Below the pieces are notes generated by a model, which was given only the letters and a program-made list of their open reading frames with translations, did not search any database and was not told the origin of the DNA. DNA of 64,000 bases from Mycolicibacterium peregrinum (GTDB taxonomy: Bacteria; Actinomycetota; Actinomycetes; Mycobacteriales; Mycobacteriaceae). A program made the position numbers and the translations under genes. Below, piece after piece: positions 54,866 to 62,981 of this stretch; positions within the stretch are counted from its first letter, which is position 1, and each line of letters opens with the position of its first letter. Location of the stretch: positions 97,087 through 161,086 of the forward strand of contig NZ_LZSO01000023.1 of assembly GCF_001665785.1 (NCBI RefSeq), read 5' to 3'.

Positions 54866-55465
54866 ATGGCTGTGGCAGACGGGCTGTCCGCGCGTGAGGC
54901 GAAGCGCCTACAGACGCGTGAGCGGTTGATGGGTGCGGCGATCGCCGAGTTCAAGCGCGCCGGGATGGCCGAAGCGGATGTGGGCGCGATCGTCACTGCG
55001 GCGGGCGTCGCGCACGGCACGTTCTTCTTCCACTTCCCCACCAAGGAACACGTGCTGCTCGAACTCGAGCAGCGCGAAGAGGTACGTATCGCCAAGCTGT
55101 ACACGCAGTTCCTCAAGAAGCCGCACACCCTGGAGGACAGCCTGCGCGAGTCGATGCGGCTCGTCATCGGCCTGGAACGACGGCTCGGTGACGTGTTGTT
55201 CAAAGACTTTCTGGCTCTACATTTCTCACAGACCCGTCCCCCCGCGCCGGACAGCCAGGAGCACCCGGTGATCTCGGGCGTCGCGCGCGAGATCGAACTG
55301 GCCCAGCAGCGAGGTGAGGTCGCCGCCGACGCCAGTCCGTGGAACAGCGCGGTGTTCTTCCTGCTCGGCTTCTATGCCCTGTTGATCACCACCAACGACT
55401 GGCCCACCCGCGACGCCCTGCTGGACGACTTCGTGGTCAGGACCATGCGCAGCCTGGCGCCTTAG
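54866..55465 (+). CDS. TetR family transcriptional regulator
   Basis: A 199-residue TetR protein. HTH: REAKRLQTRERLMGAAIAEF, DVGAIVTAAGVAHGTFFFHF, PTKEHVLLEL. The C-terminal helical domain is of the common ligand-binding form. An AAGGA site is five bases before ATG 54866. It follows the MoxR operon on the same strand but has its own promoter region. Confidence 0.87.
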   Translation: MAVADGLSAREAKRLQTRERLMGAAIAEFKRAGMAEADVGAIVTAAGVAHGTFFFHFPTKEHVLLELEQREEVRIAKLYTQFLKKPHTLEDSLRESMRLVIGLERRLGDVLFKDFLALHFSQTRPPAPDSQEHPVISGVAREIELAQQRGEVAADASPWNSAVFFLLGFYALLITTNDWPTRDALLDDFVVRTMRSLAP

Positions 55466-55730
55466 TCTCGAACCATCTCCAGCGCAATGCCGTTCGCTCT
55501 TGATTGCCTGACCACCCACCATGGGGAACAGGACCGGCTGATCTCCGAGACCCAGGCCCGTCCTGGGTGACGCCGCGGTGTTCCACGGAAACTCGGTGAC
55601 GCGGGCTACTGCCGGATCCCGGTGGTGTTCTGTTCGTCAGAACCGGTTGTATTGCGGGGACCTAACGATTCGGCGCTGTCTCGGGGTTGACGCTCTCGTA
55701 ACCAGCAAAGCCGTGGTTCAGTGGTAACCG

Positions 55731-56270
55731 ATGTCTGGTGTCTGGTCCCCGCGTCGCTGTCTCACCGCTGCGGTGACGGCGGGTGTCACGTTGCTCGCGG
55801 TGGGAGTTCCGTCGGCCTCGGCCGCGCCGGCCAGTGACGGCCGTGGGTATGTCGACTCGACGGCCAGGTGTCCGAGCACGGACGCCACCGTGCTGTACGG
55901 CAGCACCGACGCCTCGAGGGTGGCGATCTGTTCGGTGTCGGGCGGTAAGTACGAGTACCGCGGTGTCCGGCTGCGCGACGGCGCGAAGTTGATCGTGCCC
56001 GCGACGCGCAACGACGACGGCGCGTTCCGGGTGGACAACGCCGGTATCGAATACCTGGTGACGGCGAAGTCGCTGGTTCTCAGCGTGGGGGAGAAGGTGA
56101 TCCGGGAGGAGGCGATGATCGACTTCCACAGGCCCGGCGCCCCCGCCACACAGGACTCGGCGAAGAGTCCCGGAGCGGCTCCCGCTCCGGCCACCGCGTC
56201 GCCCGCCCCGACAACACCGTTGCCGCCGCCACTGGCCGCCGAAGTCGGTGGCAGCGGGGCCCGCCGCTGA
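55731..56270 (+). CDS. Secreted protein of unknown function with Pro-rich tail
   Basis: A 179-residue exported protein. The signal peptide ends in SASAAPAS (about residue 33). The mature domain of about 100 residues is beta-rich (TVLYGSTDASRVAICSVSGG, YEYRGVRLRDGAKLIVPA, IEYLVTAKSLVLSVGEKVI), followed by a Pro/Ala/Ser tail. The domain looks mycobacterial and compact, but I cannot name a family. Two cysteines (ARC and AIC) may form a disulfide bond. Confidence 0.62.
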   Translation: MSGVWSPRRCLTAAVTAGVTLLAVGVPSASAAPASDGRGYVDSTARCPSTDATVLYGSTDASRVAICSVSGGKYEYRGVRLRDGAKLIVPATRNDDGAFRVDNAGIEYLVTAKSLVLSVGEKVIREEAMIDFHRPGAPATQDSAKSPGAAPAPATASPAPTTPLPPPLAAEVGGSGARR

Positions 56271-56317
56271 CCTGCTGAGCTGCGCAGTTGCCCGAGAAGT
56301 TGAGGGCAGTTAATAGA

Positions 56318-56330
56318 AATGATAATCATT
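56318..56330. promoter_or_regulatory. Fur/Zur-like box
   Basis: Perfect palindrome AATGAT-A-ATCATT, the core of Fur-family boxes (mycobacterial Zur/FurB sites contain AAATGAT...ATCATTT-like halves). A GTTAAT/ATTAAC pair (56309-56314, 56328-56333) frames it. The site directly precedes the ATG at 56337 in an otherwise GC-rich region. Confidence 0.5.
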
Positions 56331-56336
56331 AACGGT

Positions 56337-56777
56337 ATGCGTGCGTGTTCGTCGGTCCTGCAGACGGCCGGGCTGGACCGGCTGCTGGATCAACTCCGGC
56401 CCGGAACCACCTGGCTGAGTGTTCCGCTCGTCGACAACGTCGTCCAGGTCGGGATCGGCGGCGACTTCGAAACCACCACAGTCGCCGTATCGGCCACGCC
56501 GACCTCGGTACGGCTCCGGCGGGTCGACGGCGACCGCCTACAGGTGCACATCGTCGAAAACTGGACTGATGCGAACTCGCCGGGCGTGGCGACCCCGGTG
56601 TTCGACGAGCCGGTGGAGGAGCTCGTACTCGAACGCTGTGACGGGCAATGGGCCTTCGGTTCGCGGATGCGCGCCCGGCCAACGCAACTCGACCGGTTCG
56701 TCGGCACGCTCACCCGGTTCGCGCTGGCCAAGCAACTCCGCGCCGGTGGCTTCGATCAGGCGGTGGGCGCGGCGTAG
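56337..56777 (+). CDS. Hypothetical protein behind a Fur-type box
   Basis: A 146-residue protein starting MRACSSVLQTAGLDRLLDQ. It is soluble and mixed alpha/beta, with no signal peptide and no recognised family. The start at 56337 is preferred to the ATG at 56319, which lies inside the metal-box palindrome. With no Shine-Dalgarno visible, the message may be leaderless. Its end overlaps the convergent TetR gene by 22 bases. Confidence 0.55.
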   Translation: MRACSSVLQTAGLDRLLDQLRPGTTWLSVPLVDNVVQVGIGGDFETTTVAVSATPTSVRLRRVDGDRLQVHIVENWTDANSPGVATPVFDEPVEELVLERCDGQWAFGSRMRARPTQLDRFVGTLTRFALAKQLRAGGFDQAVGAA

Positions 56778-57403
56778 GCCTGCAGGTACTGGGTCAGCGC
56801 TTGTTCGCCCTCGGTGAGAATCGCGCGGTCCTTCTCGGGGCCGGCGTGAAAGGCCATCTCCAGCAGGCGATCACCCATCTCCACGGCGACCATCGTCACC
56901 AGCGGATCTGTGCCCTCCCGCAGCAGCCCCCAGTGCAGCAGACCGGCATGCAGCGCGGTGGCGAACTCGGCCCGGCGCACTCGCGGATCGGCCAGCTGTC
57001 CACTCGCCAGGCTGGTGTAGTGCAAGTTGACCAGGTGCGGATGGTTCCGCAGGTGTTCGTAGTGGAATTCGAAGATTCCGTGCGCGACCTCGGCGAGGCT
57101 GGTCGGCGCCAGCGCGGCCAGGACTGCTGCGCCTTCGGCATCGCGGCGGTCCAGGTGGTCGGTGACGATCTCCTGCAGGATCGCATCCCGGTTCGGGAAG
57201 AACTGATACACCGTCGCGACCGGAACTTCGGCACGGTGGGCGATCGCCCGGGTGGTGACGGCGTCGACCCCCTGAGTCTCGAGCAGCTCGAGTGCCGCAG
57301 CCCGGATGCGCTCGACGCGTCGTCGGCTGCGCTCCTGTACTGGTTGGCGGCGCCGTAGTGGCTTGTGGGTGACCACGTCTGAATCGTCGCACATCACTGA
57401 CAT
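56756..57403 (-). CDS. TetR family transcriptional regulator
   Basis: A 215-residue TetR regulator. HTH: RVERIRAAALELLETQGVDA, TTRAIAHRAEVPVATVYQFF, PNRDAILQEI. Several in-frame starts exist near the N-terminus (ATG 57403, ATG 57394, GTG 57376) and none has a ribosome-binding site; the longest is listed. Palindromes lie just upstream, so it probably represses itself. Confidence 0.85.
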   Translation of the reverse strand: MSVMCDDSDVVTHKPLRRRQPVQERSRRRVERIRAAALELLETQGVDAVTTRAIAHRAEVPVATVYQFFPNRDAILQEIVTDHLDRRDAEGAAVLAALAPTSLAEVAHGIFEFHYEHLRNHPHLVNLHYTSLASGQLADPRVRRAEFATALHAGLLHWGLLREGTDPLVTMVAVEMGDRLLEMAFHAGPEKDRAILTEGEQALTQYLQAYAAPTA

Positions 57404-57786
57404 GAGCCATGTTCATGTTTATCGCGATAGCGCCGATTTCCAGGACTTTCCGGGCCCTTTGCCGGCGGTGGGTGGCCGGATTCACATAAACGACTGAACA
57501 CGCCCCGCACCACCGTGCCCCTACGGGCGGGTCAATAAACGAACATCCGGGGGAGTGAGGTCATCCAGGCAACGAAATCCTCATCGGCCGCAGAACTGCG
57601 CGATCGGCGGCGAAAATGCCTGGAAACACACGTGTTTGGTGTTACTGATGGCTCGTGCGCCGGAATCCGAATCGATCCCGTGCCGGCAGCGATCGCGATA
57701 GCCTCAATGCGGTTGAGGACACAGCCGAAGTCACGTGGTCGAGGGTCGCACCTCGCTGCCTTGTAGCTAGGCGATGGAGTGTCATC
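57404..57786. other. Intergenic region between TetR and STAS genes
   Basis: About 380 bases without a supported gene. It holds palindromes at the left end (an ACATGA/TCATGT repeat with an N7 spacer at 57400-57418 and TATCGCGATA) and AAACAC-AC-GTGTTT at 57624-57637. It must contain the divergent promoters of the TetR and STAS genes. An open reading continues upstream of the STAS start but looks non-coding. Confidence 0.45.
57420..57429. promoter_or_regulatory. Palindrome upstream of the TetR gene
   Basis: TATCGCGATA, a perfect ten-base palindrome 17 bases upstream of the most distal start of the TetR gene. A related TCGCGATA core occurs at 18310 before the MmpS-like lipoprotein. Candidate autoregulatory site. 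Confidence 0.35.
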
Positions 57787-58185
57787 ATGACTGCTGTTCA
57801 CTACGCGGATCGGTTGCGTCCGGTCCGTTCCATCGAAACCACGGTCGTCGACTGCGCCGGAGCGCGGGTCTCGGCGCATATCCGTGGCCCGGCCACTGTG
57901 CTGGTGGTGGAGGGTGACATCGATATCTGCAACGCGGACCGGCTGATCGCCGCGATCCGCCGGCTCAATCAGCCGGGGACCCCCTTCGTGCTGGATCTAC
58001 GCGCGGTGGATTTCATGGCGGTCAGCGGTTTCCGCGAACTGTTGGCATTCGCCGATGAGTGCAACCAGGGGCGCGTGGCCTGGCACGTGGTGGCCGGGAG
58101 CGCGCTGCGCCCGCTGCTGAAGGTGTTCGCCGACCATCACCTGCCCGTCGTGGGCCTCACGGGCGCGGCGGCCGGTTCCGGCTGA
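57787..58185 (+). CDS. STAS-domain protein (anti-sigma factor antagonist type)
   Basis: A 132-residue single STAS domain (VLVVEGDIDICNADRLIAAI, FVLDLRAVDFMAVSGFRELL). The phosphorylatable serine sits in AVSGF, the standard place for SpoIIAA-like antagonists. It probably binds an anti-sigma factor kinase encoded elsewhere. Start ATG 57787; the reading frame continues upstream without coding character. Confidence 0.85.
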   Translation: MTAVHYADRLRPVRSIETTVVDCAGARVSAHIRGPATVLVVEGDIDICNADRLIAAIRRLNQPGTPFVLDLRAVDFMAVSGFRELLAFADECNQGRVAWHVVAGSALRPLLKVFADHHLPVVGLTGAAAGSG

Positions 58186-58282
58186 TCGGCCCGCTGGTGC
58201 CGTTTACAACGTAAGCAACGCAGGTAGAATGGCTTCTGGGGCTACGGCCGCGCCCCAGCGAGTCCACCCTGAGCGAAACGTG

Positions 58283-59239
58283 ATGACGGCGAACGAAGAC
58301 CTGGATTTCACCAGTACGAATCTCGGCGACACCGAGGACTTCCTGGCGCGTGCGTACACAAAGATGTCCATCGGCCGGGGCCCCGGGGAGCGGCCGACGA
58401 CGCGCATCGTCAGGAAGTGGCTGGGGTCGATCAGTTTCGACGAGCTCCAGCTCGACTACCACATGTCGTACGACGCTGATCCGCTGAACCGGATCTGCCT
58501 GTGCCGAGTGCACTCGGGCCGTATCGAGGAGAACTTCATCGGCGAACCGCCCGATGTGTTCGGGCCCGGAGATGTCACGTTGTTCTCGCCGCCGGAACTT
58601 CCCTACTCGGGCCGGGTCTGCCGGGCCGGCTACGACCTGACCATGTTCGACACCGAATTGCTGGGGCGCGTCGCGACGACGGGTCCCGGCGAACCGGGCG
58701 GATCCGTGCGGTTCACCGGCCATCGTCCGATCTCGCCGCAAGCGGGGTACCAGCTCACCGTCGCGATCGAGTACGTGCGCTCGGTGGTGCAGGGCAGGAA
58801 TGGCCCCGTACCGCCTCTGCTGGCCTCGACCACCGCCTCGATGTTGGCTGCCACCGTGGTCTCCACGATGCCGACCAATGCCGGGCTCGAACCCGGTCCG
58901 ATCGATCGGCGCGATGCGAAACCGGCGCTGCTGCGGCGAGCCATCGCCTATATCGAAGCCAACGCCGACCGCGATATCGCCCTCGCCGACATCGCCGAGG
59001 CGGTTTACGTCACGCCACGCGCGTTGCAGTACATGTTCCGCCGCCATCTTGAGGTCTCGCCGATGGGATATCTGCGCCGGGTGCGTCTGGACCTCGCCCG
59101 GCGCCAGCTGCTGAACGCCGATCCGGCGACAACGACGGTCCAAGCCGTCGCGGCTCGATGGGGATTCGCCCATACCGGGCGTTTCGCGGCTGCCTATCGG
59201 CGTACCTTCGGTGAGAATCCGTCCGACACCCTCAGTTGA
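58283..59239 (+). CDS. AraC family transcriptional regulator
   Basis: A 318-residue AraC regulator. The N-terminal half is a cupin-like or AraC-binding-like domain (MSYDADPLNRICLCRVHSGR, FGPGDVTLFSPPELPYSGR). The C-terminal double HTH is clear: IAYIEANADRDIALADIAEA, VYVTPRALQYMFRRHLEVSP, YLRRVRLDLARRQLL, VAARWGFAHTGRFAAAYRRT. ATG 58283 was chosen over a longer start. The lipase gene follows 34 bases downstream on the same strand and could be its target. Confidence 0.87.
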   Translation: MTANEDLDFTSTNLGDTEDFLARAYTKMSIGRGPGERPTTRIVRKWLGSISFDELQLDYHMSYDADPLNRICLCRVHSGRIEENFIGEPPDVFGPGDVTLFSPPELPYSGRVCRAGYDLTMFDTELLGRVATTGPGEPGGSVRFTGHRPISPQAGYQLTVAIEYVRSVVQGRNGPVPPLLASTTASMLAATVVSTMPTNAGLEPGPIDRRDAKPALLRRAIAYIEANADRDIALADIAEAVYVTPRALQYMFRRHLEVSPMGYLRRVRLDLARRQLLNADPATTTVQAVAARWGFAHTGRFAAAYRRTFGENPSDTLS

Positions 59240-59273
59240 ACCAGCTGAACTCACCGCTCATGCGAAGGAAATC

Positions 59274-60179
59274 GTGTCCATACTGTCTACACCGATGTTG
59301 GCTGATGCCCTGGCCCGATTGTTCTCCGTAGGAGTGCGGCCGGGGCCCATGAGTGCCGTTCGGTTCCCCGAAATACCCGGCCGCACAACGCTGATCGCGA
59401 TCCCGACCCGTCACGGTGACGTTGCCGCCACGGTGTATCACCCGGCGGCCGGCGAGGGGAAGCCCGCGGTGTACGTGAACGTGCACGGCGGAGGTTTCGT
59501 CGTCGGCCACCGAGAGCAGGACGACCCGTGGTGCCGTTTCCTCGCCGCACACGCGAATGTCGTTGTGATCAACGTCGATTACCTGTTGGCCCCGCATCGT
59601 CGGTTTCCCGCCCCGGCCGAACAGATCTATGACGTACTGAGCTGGGTCTCCAAGCCCGACCATGACTGGGACGGCAGCCGGTTGTGTGTGGGCGGGCAGA
59701 GCGCGGGCGGCAGCTTGTCCGCGGCGGCCGCGCGGCTTGCGCTGGAGGGCGGTGGACCGCGGATCGCGCTACAGGTCCTGCACTACCCACCGCTGGACCT
59801 GGTCACCGCCACCAAGGACAAACACTCTCCAATGGGCGCCAAGGCCGTGTTGAAGCCGTGGATGGGCGAGGTGTTCGACACCGCCTACATACCCGATCGT
59901 GCCCGTCGCACCGATCGGCTGGCGTCCCCGGCCTGGGGCGCGAACGCCGACGGAATCGAGGGCATCGCCCCGGCGCTGATCGTCACCGCCGAGTACGACC
60001 GGTTGCGCGAGGAGGCGTGGCGATACGCCGAGAAGCTCGACGCGGTCGGTGCCTTGGCCGAGTACTACGAAGTGCCCGACGTCGACCACGGCTACAACAT
60101 CATGAGCAACAACGTCGACGTCACCAGGAAGGTCTACGACCATATTGCCGGGCACGTCCGGCGAGCCACCGCACCGTGA
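59274..60179 (+). CDS. Alpha/beta hydrolase of the HSL (lipase) family
   Basis: A 301-residue hormone-sensitive-lipase-like hydrolase. The oxyanion-hole motif NVHGGGFVVGH, nucleophile elbow GGQSAGGSLS, Asp in TAEYDRLREE and His in VDHGYNI form a complete set. It hydrolyses short- to medium-chain esters. GTG 59274 is supported by an AAGGA site four bases upstream. It follows the AraC gene. Confidence 0.85.
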   Translation: MSILSTPMLADALARLFSVGVRPGPMSAVRFPEIPGRTTLIAIPTRHGDVAATVYHPAAGEGKPAVYVNVHGGGFVVGHREQDDPWCRFLAAHANVVVINVDYLLAPHRRFPAPAEQIYDVLSWVSKPDHDWDGSRLCVGGQSAGGSLSAAAARLALEGGGPRIALQVLHYPPLDLVTATKDKHSPMGAKAVLKPWMGEVFDTAYIPDRARRTDRLASPAWGANADGIEGIAPALIVTAEYDRLREEAWRYAEKLDAVGALAEYYEVPDVDHGYNIMSNNVDVTRKVYDHIAGHVRRATAP

Positions 60180-60214
60180 CACGGATCTCGTAGGGAAGAC
60201 CTCACACAGCCGCA

Positions 60215-60249
60215 CCTTCTATTTAGGCTTGCCTTACCTAAATAGAAGG
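60215..60249. promoter_or_regulatory. IdeR-type iron box inside a 35-base inverted repeat
   Basis: The 19 bases from 60223 (TTAGGCTTGCCTTACCTAA) match the mycobacterial IdeR box TTAGGTTAGGCTAACCTAA at about 15 positions. The symmetry extends to perfect 13-base arms (CCTTCTATTTAGG at 60215-60227 and its complement at 60237-60249). The right arm contains the GAAGGG ribosome-binding site of fprA, so the same repeat could act as an operator and as an RNA hairpin. Confidence 0.75.
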
Positions 60250-60255
60250 GCTGGC

Positions 60256-61617
60256 ATGAGGAAGATCCAGGTAGCAGTCATCGGCGCGGGCCCGGCCGGC
60301 ATTTACGCCGCCGACATCCTGACCAAGGAGTACGAGCACGCGCGCGTCGACGTATTCGACCGGTTGCCTGCCCCGTACGGACTCGTGCGTTACGGAGTCG
60401 CCCCGGATCATCCGCGGATCAAGGAGATCATCAAAGCCCTGCGCCGCGTGCTCTCTCGTGACGAGAACGGCGTGCGGTTCATCGGCAATGTCCACTACGG
60501 CACGGATCTGCGGTTGGCCGATCTGCGCCGCCACTACGACGCGGTCATCTTCTCGACCGGGGCCAGGGCCGACAGGGCGCTGGACATCCCGGGCATCGAT
60601 CTGCCGGGAAGCTACGGTGCCGCGGACTTCGTGTCCTGGTACGACGGGCATCCCGACGTGCCCCGCACCTGGCCGCTGACGGCCAAGCACGTCGCGGTGC
60701 TGGGTGCGGGCAACGTGGCACTCGACATCGCGCGGATGCTGGCCAAGCCGGCCGACGAACAACTCAGCACCGAGATTCCCGGCAACGTCTACCAGGGGCT
60801 GGCCGCCAACCAGGCCACCGACGTCCACGTGTTCGCCCGCCGTGGGCCGGCGCAGATCAAGTTCAGCCCCATGGAGTTTCGCGAGCTGTCGCACTCACCC
60901 AGCGTCGACGTCATCGTGCATCCGGAGGGTTTCGAGATCGACGACGCCAGCCAGCGGGCGATCAACACGAGCAAGTCGACCAGACTCGTGGTGGACACCA
61001 TGATGAAGTACCTGCAGCGCGAGCCCACCGGTGCGCCGCACCGCATTCACCTACACCTGTGCCAGTCGCCGGTGGCGGTGCTGGGAACGGACCGGGTCGA
61101 GGGCCTGCGCACCGAGCGCACCGAACTGTGCGGTGACGAGAATGTCCGCGGCACAGGAGAATTCACCGATTGGCCGGTAGAAGCGGTGTACCGCGCCGTG
61201 GGTTATCTGTCGTCGCACCTTGCGGAGCTGCCGTTCGACCACCACGGGGGCGTGGTGCCGAATGACGCGGGCCGGGTGCTCGACATCGACGGTGGGCTGA
61301 TCGACGCCGCCTACGTGACGGGTTGGATCAAGCGAGGCCCGATCGGGTTGATCGGACACACCAAGTCCGATGCGGCAGAAACCGTCGCGAGCCTGCTCAA
61401 TGACCTGCCGGGCCTGCGGACTCCTGAAAGTCGCGATGCGGACGCGATACTCGAGCACCTGTCCGCAAACGGTGTCGACTACACGACGTGGGCGGAATGG
61501 GAGCGCCTCGATGCCCACGAGGTGTCCTTGGGAGAAGTGCAGGGGCGTGAACGGGTGAAGGTGGTGGCCCGAGAAGACATGATCCGGGCCGGCCGCGACG
61601 CCCTGGTGCGCGACTAA
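60256..61617 (+). CDS. fprA: NADPH-ferredoxin reductase FprA
   Basis: A 453-residue adrenodoxin-reductase-like flavoprotein, nearly the length of M. tuberculosis FprA (456). FAD motif GAGPAGIYAA at residues 9-18, APYGLVRYGVAPDHP, NADP motif LGAGNVALDIARML and GWIKRGPIGLIGHTKSDA (C-terminal FAD site) are all present. It moves electrons from NADPH to ferredoxin for P450s or iron metabolism. The GAAGGG site lies in the IdeR-type repeat, so iron-repressed expression is likely. It meets the convergent lumazine synthase gene with a four-base overlap. Confidence 0.92.
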   Translation: MRKIQVAVIGAGPAGIYAADILTKEYEHARVDVFDRLPAPYGLVRYGVAPDHPRIKEIIKALRRVLSRDENGVRFIGNVHYGTDLRLADLRRHYDAVIFSTGARADRALDIPGIDLPGSYGAADFVSWYDGHPDVPRTWPLTAKHVAVLGAGNVALDIARMLAKPADEQLSTEIPGNVYQGLAANQATDVHVFARRGPAQIKFSPMEFRELSHSPSVDVIVHPEGFEIDDASQRAINTSKSTRLVVDTMMKYLQREPTGAPHRIHLHLCQSPVAVLGTDRVEGLRTERTELCGDENVRGTGEFTDWPVEAVYRAVGYLSSHLAELPFDHHGGVVPNDAGRVLDIDGGLIDAAYVTGWIKRGPIGLIGHTKSDAAETVASLLNDLPGLRTPESRDADAILEHLSANGVDYTTWAEWERLDAHEVSLGEVQGRERVKVVAREDMIRAGRDALVRD

Positions 61618-62066
61618 TCCAGCGAGCTGTGCAACGCCAGGGTGGCCGCGACGGCGTTGGCTGCCTCCGCGCCCTTCTTGACGAAGTGCTTGGTGAAGTA
61701 GTCGATGTGCTCGTCGTGCTCATGGAAGTGATGCGGGGTCAGCACGACCGAGAACACCGGCACATCGGTGTCGAGCTGCACGCGCATCAGTCCGTCGATC
61801 ACCGCGGTGGCCACGAACTCGTGGCGGTAGATGCCGCCGTCGACCACGAGCCCGGCCGCGACGATCGCCCGGTAACGTCCGGTGAGTGCCAGACGCTTTG
61901 CGGTGAGCGGAATTTCGAAGGCGCCGGGCACCTCGAAGAACTCGAGGGCCGAGCCGTCGAAGCCGTGGGTACCGATCTGGTCGGTGAACCCCTCGCGGGC
62001 CTTGTCGACGATGTTGCGATGCCAGGTGGCTTGCACGAACGCGATCTGAGTGGCTGCGTCAGACAT
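61614..62066 (-). CDS. 6,7-dimethyl-8-ribityllumazine synthase, type II (RibH2-like)
   Basis: A 150-residue lumazine synthase. Landmarks: IAFVQATWHRNIVDKAREGF, FEVPGAFEIPLTAKRLA (substrate loop), YRAIVAAGLVVDGGIYRHEF (catalytic His), and the C-terminal GAEAANAVAATLALHSSL. The wording is of the RibH2 type described in Rhizobiales and Brucella rather than the RibH of the mycobacterial rib operon. It lies nine bases after an alpha/beta hydrolase gene, not among riboflavin genes. Confidence 0.85.
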   Translation of the reverse strand: MSDAATQIAFVQATWHRNIVDKAREGFTDQIGTHGFDGSALEFFEVPGAFEIPLTAKRLALTGRYRAIVAAGLVVDGGIYRHEFVATAVIDGLMRVQLDTDVPVFSVVLTPHHFHEHDEHIDYFTKHFVKKGAEAANAVAATLALHSSLD

Positions 62067-62075
62067 GTAGCGACG

Positions 62076-62837
62076 CTATCGCACGTCGAGGTAGGCGTCG
62101 GCCCAGGCGCCGATGATTCGGCCGGCGCGTTTGGCCTGCCCGGGTCCGGTCAGCAGGTGTTCGGAACCTTCCAGCGAGACGAAGCTGCGCGGATGGCGGG
62201 CGGCCCAGAAGATGTCGCTGGCGTTCTTGATGCCGACGGTGTTGTCGGTCGGGGAGTGCAGGATGAGCAGTGGCATCTTGAGGCCCTTGATCTTGTCGAG
62301 CAGCTCGGTGGCTCGGACATCCTCGATGAATGCGCGCTTGAGGGTCAGGGTCTTCCCGCCGACCATCCACTGCCCGCTGCCCTCGGCGCAGACCTGCTCG
62401 ATCACCGCGTCGTACTGACGCTCGACGTGTGTGGGATCGAAGGGTGCACCCACGGTCACGACGGCCCGGACACCCGGTGATCGTCGGGCCGCGGCAATGA
62501 CCGCCGAACCGCCCCACGAATGTCCGATCAGGATGTCCGCCGGGGTGCCGCGCTCGGCCATGAACTTGCAGGCCTCGATGATGTCCTGGGTCTTGTGGGT
62601 GAAGGAGCCGTCACCCCAGTCGCCCTCGGATCCGCCCAGGCCGAGTGCGTCGTAGCGCAGCATTCCAATGCCGTCGGCAGCCAGCTGTTTGCAGATCCGT
62701 GAGGCGGCCGGAGAGTCCTTGCCGAGGGTGAAGCCGTGCGAGAACACGCCCCAGCCGCGCACCGGTCCGTCGGGCCGATCGATCACCCCGGCCAGCATCG
62801 GGCCTGTCGAACTGGGGAATGTGACGCGCTCAGCCAT
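62076..62837 (-). CDS. Alpha/beta hydrolase
   Basis: A 253-residue alpha/beta hydrolase with HGFTLGKDSPAASRI near the N-terminus, the nucleophile elbow IGHSWGGSAVI and C-terminal Asp and His regions (LHSPTDNTVG, SEHLLTGPG). It resembles the hydrolase that is fused to OsmC domains in other bacteria. ATG 62837. It is upstream of, and probably co-transcribed with, the lumazine synthase gene. Confidence 0.82.
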   Translation of the reverse strand: MAERVTFPSSTGPMLAGVIDRPDGPVRGWGVFSHGFTLGKDSPAASRICKQLAADGIGMLRYDALGLGGSEGDWGDGSFTHKTQDIIEACKFMAERGTPADILIGHSWGGSAVIAAARRSPGVRAVVTVGAPFDPTHVERQYDAVIEQVCAEGSGQWMVGGKTLTLKRAFIEDVRATELLDKIKGLKMPLLILHSPTDNTVGIKNASDIFWAARHPRSFVSLEGSEHLLTGPGQAKRAGRIIGAWADAYLDVR

Positions 62838-62981
62838 GCAGGTGGTCTACCACGCTGCGGGTTGGCGGAGGTACCTGTGTGGTCGCACGGCCTGGCTCCG
62901 TAGGGTGGATGGACCGGCCGGTCATGGTCAACGCCGCCCATGACGCCGTGTCTGAATGTAATGAGAGTGTGGAGCAATCAG

